A DNA stretch of 24,889 nt. Origin: JABMMZ01 sp044357345. GTDB taxonomy: Bacteria; Bacteroidota; Bacteroidia; NS11-12g; UBA955. Location: assembly GCA_044357345.1 (NCBI GenBank), contig JBIKPR010000039.1, positions 1-24,889 on the forward strand, written 5' to 3'. The translations under genes and the position numbers were made by a program. Every line of letters starts with the position of its first letter. Positions within the stretch are counted from its first letter, which is position 1. Shown here one piece after another: positions 21,159-24,889 of the stretch. Under the pieces are notes generated by a model. The model saw nothing but the letters and a program-made list of their open reading frames with translations. It searched no databases and had not been told where the DNA came from.

Positions 21159-22394
21159 TTAGGCAGCTTTGGTGGCGTTTAAATCGGCCAATTTGCTTAC
21201 CACCATGTCGGCAGTAATGGTAATTTCTTTTTCCTTCATAGAAGGTGCATCGTACATCACATCCAACATTAGTTTTTCGCAAATGGTTCTCAATCCGCGG
21301 GCGCCAAGTTTAAATTCAACGGCTTTGCTGACAATTAGGTCAATTGCTTTTTTATCAAAACTCAATTTAATGCCTTCCAAGTCCATTAGTTTAATATATT
21401 GTTTAAGTAGGGCATTTTTTGGTTTAACCAATATATTTTGAAGCGCTTCGCGGTCAAGTGGCTGTAAGAAAGTAATCATAGGCATTCTACCAATAATTTC
21501 TGGTATAAGTCCAAATGATTTTAAATCAGAAGGCGCTATTTGTTCAATTAAATCTGAATCTTTGATACGGTCTTTTTTGCTTGAATTAAAACCGATAGAA
21601 GAATTGTTAAGGCGTTTGGCAATTAATTTTTCTATGCCATTGAAAGCCCCACCGCAAATGAATAAAATATTGCGGGTATCAATTTTAACAAATTTTTGAT
21701 CCGGGTGTTTTCTGCCACCTTCTGGAGCGATGTTGGCAATGGTGCCTTCAAGAAGTTTTAACAAACCTTGTTGAACACCTTCACCACTCACATCACGGCT
21801 GATGGAAGGGTTGTCGCCTTTGCGGGCAATCTTGTCAATTTCGTCTATGTAAACAATTCCTCTTTGTGTGGCATCGGCATCATAGTCGCTTGCTTGGTAT
21901 AAGCGCGATATAACGCTTTCAACATCTTCGCCCACATAACCAGCTTCGGTCAGTACGGTGGCATCGGCAATACAGAAAGGCACTTTTAGAATTTTAGCAA
22001 GTGTGCGCACCAATAGGGTTTTACCGGTACCAGTTTCACCCACTAGAAGCACATTAGATTTTTCAATTTCAACCTCATCTTTGTCGTCTGCATTTAGAAT
22101 GCGTTTGTAGTGGTTGTATATGGCAACGGCTAAAACTTTTTTTGCTTGGTCTTGGCCAATAACATATTCATCTAAATGCTGCTTAATTTCTTGGGGTTTA
22201 AGCAAATTGAGTTGCAGTTCGCCAACGTTTTTTTTGCTTTTAACGGTAGTACCGAATTCAACTTCAACAATTTTAGACGCCTGTTCTACGCATGCATCAC
22301 AGATGTTAGCCTCTATGCCTGAAATAAGCATAGTGGCTTCATCTTTTGGCTTGCCACAAAAGGAGCAGAAAGAGCCTGTTTTTTTACTTGCCAT
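21159..22394 (-). CDS. clpX: ATP-dependent Clp protease ATP-binding subunit ClpX
   Basis: Hexameric AAA+ unfoldase that feeds substrates into ClpP. The 411-residue protein has the N-terminal zinc-binding domain (Cys10, Cys13, Cys32, Cys35), Walker A GETGTGKT (119-126), pore loop GYVGED (152-157), and Walker B VYIDEID (182-187 region). The GGRKHP substrate loop and the ClpP-docking IGF tripeptide (267-269) are also present. The length is canonical. The ATG overlaps the clpP stop by one base (TAATG), giving tight clpP-clpX coupling. Confidence 0.98.
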   Translation of the reverse strand: MASKKTGSFCSFCGKPKDEATMLISGIEANICDACVEQASKIVEVEFGTTVKSKKNVGELQLNLLKPQEIKQHLDEYVIGQDQAKKVLAVAIYNHYKRILNADDKDEVEIEKSNVLLVGETGTGKTLLVRTLAKILKVPFCIADATVLTEAGYVGEDVESVISRLYQASDYDADATQRGIVYIDEIDKIARKGDNPSISRDVSGEGVQQGLLKLLEGTIANIAPEGGRKHPDQKFVKIDTRNILFICGGAFNGIEKLIAKRLNNSSIGFNSSKKDRIKDSDLIEQIAPSDLKSFGLIPEIIGRMPMITFLQPLDREALQNILVKPKNALLKQYIKLMDLEGIKLSFDKKAIDLIVSKAVEFKLGARGLRTICEKLMLDVMYDAPSMKEKEITITADMVVSKLADLNATKAA

Positions 22395-23089
22395 TATTTT
22401 TTGTCTTTGCTTCTGGTTAACACTTCATCCACCATGCCATAGGCTTTGGCTTCTTCAGAAGTCATCCAAAAGTCTCTATCGCTGTCGTGTTCAACTTTTT
22501 CGAAAGGTTGACCAGAATGTATAGAAATGATATCGTATAGTTCTTTTTTTAGTTTTGAAATTTCTTTGTAGGTAATTTCAATTTCGGTCGCTTGACCTTG
22601 CACACCACCAAGCGGTTGATGTATCATCACACGGCTGTGTTTTAAAGCGGTACGTTTTCCTTTTTCACCAGCGCACATCAATACGGCAGCCATACTTGCA
22701 GCCATACCAGTACAAATAGTGCTTACATCACTTGGGATAAACTGCATGGTGTCGTAGATACCCAAACCAGCATATACACTTCCACCTGGGCTGTTGATGT
22801 AAATTTGAATGTCTCTGTTCGGGTTAGAGCTTTCTAAGAATAGAAGTTGACCCATTACAATATTGGCAACCTCATCGTTAATTGGAACACCCAAGAAAAT
22901 GATTCTATCCATCATCAATCTTGAGAAAATATCCATAGCAGCGATGTTTAATGGACGCTCTTCAATGATATTTGGTGTAAGGTTGGTAATTCCAGAAGGG
23001 GTGGTACTGTTGATGTAGCGGTCTACCATCAAACTATTTAATCCTAAATGTTTGGTAGCATATTTTTTAAATTCGTTTCCGTGGTTCAT
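22394..23089 (-). CDS. clpP: ATP-dependent Clp protease proteolytic subunit ClpP
   Basis: Serine peptidase that forms the tetradecameric barrel of ClpXP. From ATG 23089 it has 231 residues. The catalytic triad is Ser132 in GMAASMA, His157 in MIHQPLGG and Asp206 in DRDFW. YINSPGGSVYAGLGIYD is the substrate-strand region. The N-terminus is ~35 residues longer than in E. coli, typical for this phylum. The longer open frame to 23137 is rejected as start because the promoter (23117-23148) lies inside it. First gene of a unit with clpX and the Crp/Fnr gene. Confidence 0.97.
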   Translation of the reverse strand: MNHGNEFKKYATKHLGLNSLMVDRYINSTTPSGITNLTPNIIEERPLNIAAMDIFSRLMMDRIIFLGVPINDEVANIVMGQLLFLESSNPNRDIQIYINSPGGSVYAGLGIYDTMQFIPSDVSTICTGMAASMAAVLMCAGEKGKRTALKHSRVMIHQPLGGVQGQATEIEITYKEISKLKKELYDIISIHSGQPFEKVEHDSDRDFWMTSEEAKAYGMVDEVLTRSKDKK

Positions 23090-23116
23090 AATATTTGATG
23101 ATAAACAATAATAGTA

Positions 23117-23148
23117 CAAATTTAGCCTTAATGACAAAAAGGCACAAA
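23117..23148 (-). promoter_or_regulatory. Predicted clpP promoter (TTTG-N20-TAAATTTG)
   Basis: On the minus strand TTTG (23148-23145), 20 bases, then TAAATTTG (23124-23117). The upstream TTTG is itself part of a second TAAATTTG (23152-23145), so the two elements are repeats 28 bases apart. The leader to ATG 23089 is about 20 bases. This decides the ClpP start. Confidence 0.65.
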
Positions 23149-23165
23149 TTTAGTTTTGGCCTTTT
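23137..23165 (-). terminator. Possible terminator of tig overlapping the clpP promoter
   Basis: AAAAGGC (23137-23143) and GCCTTTT (23159-23165) form a 7-base stem with a 15-base loop. Read on the minus strand the 3' arm runs into GCCTTTTTG, a short U-tract. The loop contains the clpP -33 element. It is weak but well placed between tig and clpP. Confidence 0.4.
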
Positions 23166-23195
23166 CGATAATATTATAAATAAGCTTGTCCAATA

Positions 23196-23224
23196 TAACA
23201 AACGCATCAAAGAATAGTTTGTTA
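23196..23224 (-). repeat. Inverted repeat behind the trigger factor gene
   Basis: TAACAAAC (23196-23203) and GTTTGTTA (23217-23224) are perfect 8-base arms around a 13-base spacer, about 20 bases past the tig stop. It is AU-rich with no T-run. It may stabilise the 3' end of the tig mRNA or assist termination. Confidence 0.35.
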
Positions 23225-23242
23225 CACGTTAAACGCTTTTAA

Positions 23243-24622
23243 TTAGTGTTGGTGTTGGTGGTTGTGGGTTTCTATAAGTTTATAGAACTCCTCAATGCTC
23301 ACAGGTTTCTCGTTGTAAGAAATAATTTCTTTAACCTGGTTGTACACTTTGCGTCTGATAGCGATGTCGTTCATTTGTTCGATATAATCGCGTTTTTTCA
23401 AACTGTCGTCGCTGAATTTTTTCACAAATTCGAAATCAGGGTTTTGCATGCCATAATTGCGGAACAATGATAAGGTGTAGCCTAAAGAAGCATCTTCGAT
23501 GTCTTGTTGTTCAACTTTCAATTCGTATTGAGCAGCTGCTTTTTCACGGATTAAAATTTCTTTTAAAACTTTAGATTCGTTTTCGTAACGCTCATCGATG
23601 TTCTCAGCAGAGTATTGCTCTTCTTTGGTGTTTAACAACCATCTTTTTAAGAAAGCATCAGGAAGAGGCACTTCGTGTTTCTCTTCTAAAAGATGAGAAA
23701 TCATGTGCTCTACTTGTTGGTCGCTTTCATTTTTATAGTAAGCCTCTAAGTTTTCTTTGATTTTAGCTCTGAAAGCATCGATGTCGGTAACAACACCTTC
23801 GCCCATTACTTGGTCGAATAACTCTTGGTTTAATTCAGCAGGGATTTGTCTTTTAATTTCAGTGATGCTGATTTTGAACGTTGGATTCAAATCTGCAACC
23901 GCTTCTTTTGCTATGCCTAAAGTACTAGCAATTACTGTATGGTTTTCGTTGAATAGGCTATAGATGTTTAAATTCAAAACAGTGCCTGCTTGAACACCGG
24001 TTAATTGTTTTTTAACCGCTTCGTCGGTAATTAAATCAGCAGTAAAAGAAATTTCTTTATCGTTCACACCGCCTTCGAAAGATGTGTTGCTTTCGTTTAG
24101 TTCAGTAGCGGTAGCATAAATAACGTCTTTCTCTTCAGAAACTTCAACTGTTTCTAATTTGCCATAACGTTTGCCTAAGTTTTCAATTTCTTTATCAACT
24201 TCAGCATCGTCAACTGAAATGACGTATTTATCTAAAGAATCTTTATTGCTGATGTTAAAATCGAATATTGGAGCTAGACCTAAATCGAAAGCGAAAACAA
24301 ATTTTTCGCCTTTTTCGATGTCTATATCTGATTCAATTGTTTCGCTAGGAAGTGGTTGAGCAATGATGTCGATGTTTTGTTCTTTCAAATAATCGTATAA
24401 GCCGCTGCTGGCCAAACGGTTAATTTCCTCGGCTAAAATACTTTTGGCATACATGCTTTTAATCATGCCCATAGGCGCAGCGCCTGGTCTGAAACCTTTT
24501 ATAACGGCTTGTTTTTGCTGTTTTTTAAGTTCTTTTTCTACTGAGGGTGCGTAATCCGCTTGTTCTAAAGTTACAACTAGGGTAGCGTTTAGATTGTCGA
24601 TTTTATTGAAATTTAATTCCAT
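23243..24622 (-). CDS. tig: Trigger factor, ribosome-associated chaperone
   Basis: Binds near the ribosomal exit tunnel and shields nascent chains. The 459-residue protein carries the ribosome-binding signature GFRPG (43-47) in an N-terminal domain starting MELNFNKIDNLNATLVV. The middle region, where an FKBP-type prolyl isomerase would lie (about 150-240), is divergent and I cannot recognise active-site residues. The C-terminal helical arms are long and charged. The last seven residues are NHQHQH-like, with four histidines in the final seven. No good promoter is found in the 107 bases upstream, which follow a tRNA gene, so tig may be transcribed with tRNA-Leu. It is followed by clpP and clpX, the usual tig-clpP-clpX order, though clpP has its own promoter. 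Confidence 0.95.
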   Translation of the reverse strand: MELNFNKIDNLNATLVVTLEQADYAPSVEKELKKQQKQAVIKGFRPGAAPMGMIKSMYAKSILAEEINRLASSGLYDYLKEQNIDIIAQPLPSETIESDIDIEKGEKFVFAFDLGLAPIFDFNISNKDSLDKYVISVDDAEVDKEIENLGKRYGKLETVEVSEEKDVIYATATELNESNTSFEGGVNDKEISFTADLITDEAVKKQLTGVQAGTVLNLNIYSLFNENHTVIASTLGIAKEAVADLNPTFKISITEIKRQIPAELNQELFDQVMGEGVVTDIDAFRAKIKENLEAYYKNESDQQVEHMISHLLEEKHEVPLPDAFLKRWLLNTKEEQYSAENIDERYENESKVLKEILIREKAAAQYELKVEQQDIEDASLGYTLSLFRNYGMQNPDFEFVKKFSDDSLKKRDYIEQMNDIAIRRKVYNQVKEIISYNEKPVSIEEFYKLIETHNHQHQH

Positions 24623-24686
24623 CCAGATGAAGTGTTTATATAATTATGGGTACTTAAGAACCTAAAAAGGCTCAATTGTCTTCAGG

Positions 24687-24717
24687 GAACAGTTAAAGCA
24701 GTTGATGAAAACTGTTC
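24687..24717 (-). repeat. Inverted repeat between tRNA-Leu and tig
   Basis: GAACAGTT (24687-24694) and AACTGTTC (24710-24717) are perfect 8-base arms with a 15-base loop. It begins about 12 bases after the tRNA 3' end. There is no U-tract on the minus strand, so it may be a tRNA 3' processing guide, an attenuator or an operator. Confidence 0.45.
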
Positions 24718-24729
24718 AACCTAAATAAG

Positions 24730-24811
24730 TGCGGATGAAGGGACTCGAACCCCCACGCCTTTCGGCACCAGATCCTAAGTCTGGCACGGCTACCAATTAC
24801 GCCACATCCGC
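24730..24811 (-). tRNA. tRNA-Leu, anticodon UAG
   Basis: On the minus strand a 7-base acceptor stem GCGGATG/CATCCGC, a D arm (GGCGTAATTGGTAGCC region), anticodon stem CCAGA/TCTGG with loop CTTAGGA (anticodon TAG), a long variable arm GCCGAAAGGC of class II type, and a T loop TTCGAGT are all present. The discriminator is A (position 24730) and CCA is not encoded. The long variable arm and UAG anticodon identify leucine. Confidence 0.95.
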
Positions 24812-24850
24812 ATTATTAAAAGCGACTAAACCCCTTTAAATTCAGGGCTG

Positions 24851-24882
24851 CAAAGGTATCAAAAGGATTTGAATAAAACAAA
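24851..24882 (-). promoter_or_regulatory. Predicted promoter of tRNA-Leu (TTTG-N20-TACCTTTG)
   Basis: On the minus strand TTTG (24882-24879), a 20-base spacer and TACCTTTG (24858-24851) match the phylum consensus perfectly. It lies about 40 bases upstream of the tRNA and may also drive tig. Confidence 0.7.
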
Positions 24883-24889
24883 TAATTTT

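Noticed and set aside
22114..22524. Plus-strand open frame across the clpP/clpX junction
   Set aside because: Antisense to two well-conserved genes; no supporting start or promoter.
23090..23137. N-terminal extension of ClpP to the upstream start
   Set aside because: The extension overlaps the predicted promoter, and the extra residues (Leu/Tyr-rich) do not resemble ClpP.
24659..24725. Repeat of AACCTAAA on both sides of the hairpin upstream of tig
   Set aside because: Eight-base AT-rich match expected by chance; no further structure.
1..24889. CRISPR array, insertion sequence, prophage or integration site
   Set aside because: No regularly spaced repeats, transposase, integrase or terminal inverted repeats were seen. 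The tRNA-Leu at the right edge has no partial duplicate within the window.

Overview
This 24.9 kb window looks like an ordinary chromosomal segment of a member of the Bacteroidota. Four things point there. Base composition is AT-rich. Promoters carry a TAnnTTTG-type -7 element with an upstream TTTG/TTG about 20 nt away. Several proteins are typical of the phylum: a ~630-residue PurF-like amidotransferase, a ClpP with a long N-terminal extension, a SIRT5-like sirtuin lacking zinc cysteines, and a small zinc-ribbon protein. Ribosome binding sites are weak or absent. The exact order cannot be fixed by eye. I see no insertion sequence, prophage, CRISPR array, integron or toxin/defence island, and no rRNA. 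There is one tRNA, tRNA-Leu(UAG), at the right edge.

Layout, left to right. (1) Positions 1-2086, plus strand: the 3' end of a small hypothetical gene, a family 2 glycosyltransferase and a Sir2 deacylase, tightly packed. (2) 2173-4666, plus: a PurF-like amidotransferase and a PabA/TrpG-type glutamine amidotransferase, facing a minus-strand zinc-ribbon gene whose 3' end overlaps pabA. (3) 5108-6172, plus: an exported alkaline phosphatase, separated from dnaK by a strong bidirectional terminator. (4) 6260-9342, minus: dnaK and, upstream of it, an unknown lipoprotein. (5) 9389-11539, plus: a three-gene overlapping operon of an exported LamG-like/coiled-coil protein, a small HExxH protein and a GNAT acetyltransferase. 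(6) 11616-13662, plus: fabG, tatC, rpiB. (7) 13687-16250, minus: mutL and a rhomboid protease under one promoter. (8) 16355-23089, minus: clpP, clpX, a Crp/Fnr regulator, recQ and two glycosyltransferases, very closely spaced. (9) 23243-24811, minus: tRNA-Leu followed by trigger factor.

Functional themes are protein quality control (tig, clpP, clpX, dnaK, rhomboid, tatC), DNA maintenance (mutL, recQ), nucleotide/folate amidotransferases, and surface glycan assembly. The gene content is mostly housekeeping. I do not find a convincing undescribed multi-gene system. The most interesting leads are small. They are inverted repeats sitting on the promoters of dnaK, mutL, recQ and the PurF-like gene, and a glycosyltransferase whose only plausible start is a non-standard CTG overlapping the previous stop. 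Further leads are a minimal membrane HExxH protein in an overlapping operon, non-canonical active-site or domain features in the sirtuin, MutL and RecQ, and promoters placed so close to start codons that transcripts would be nearly leaderless.
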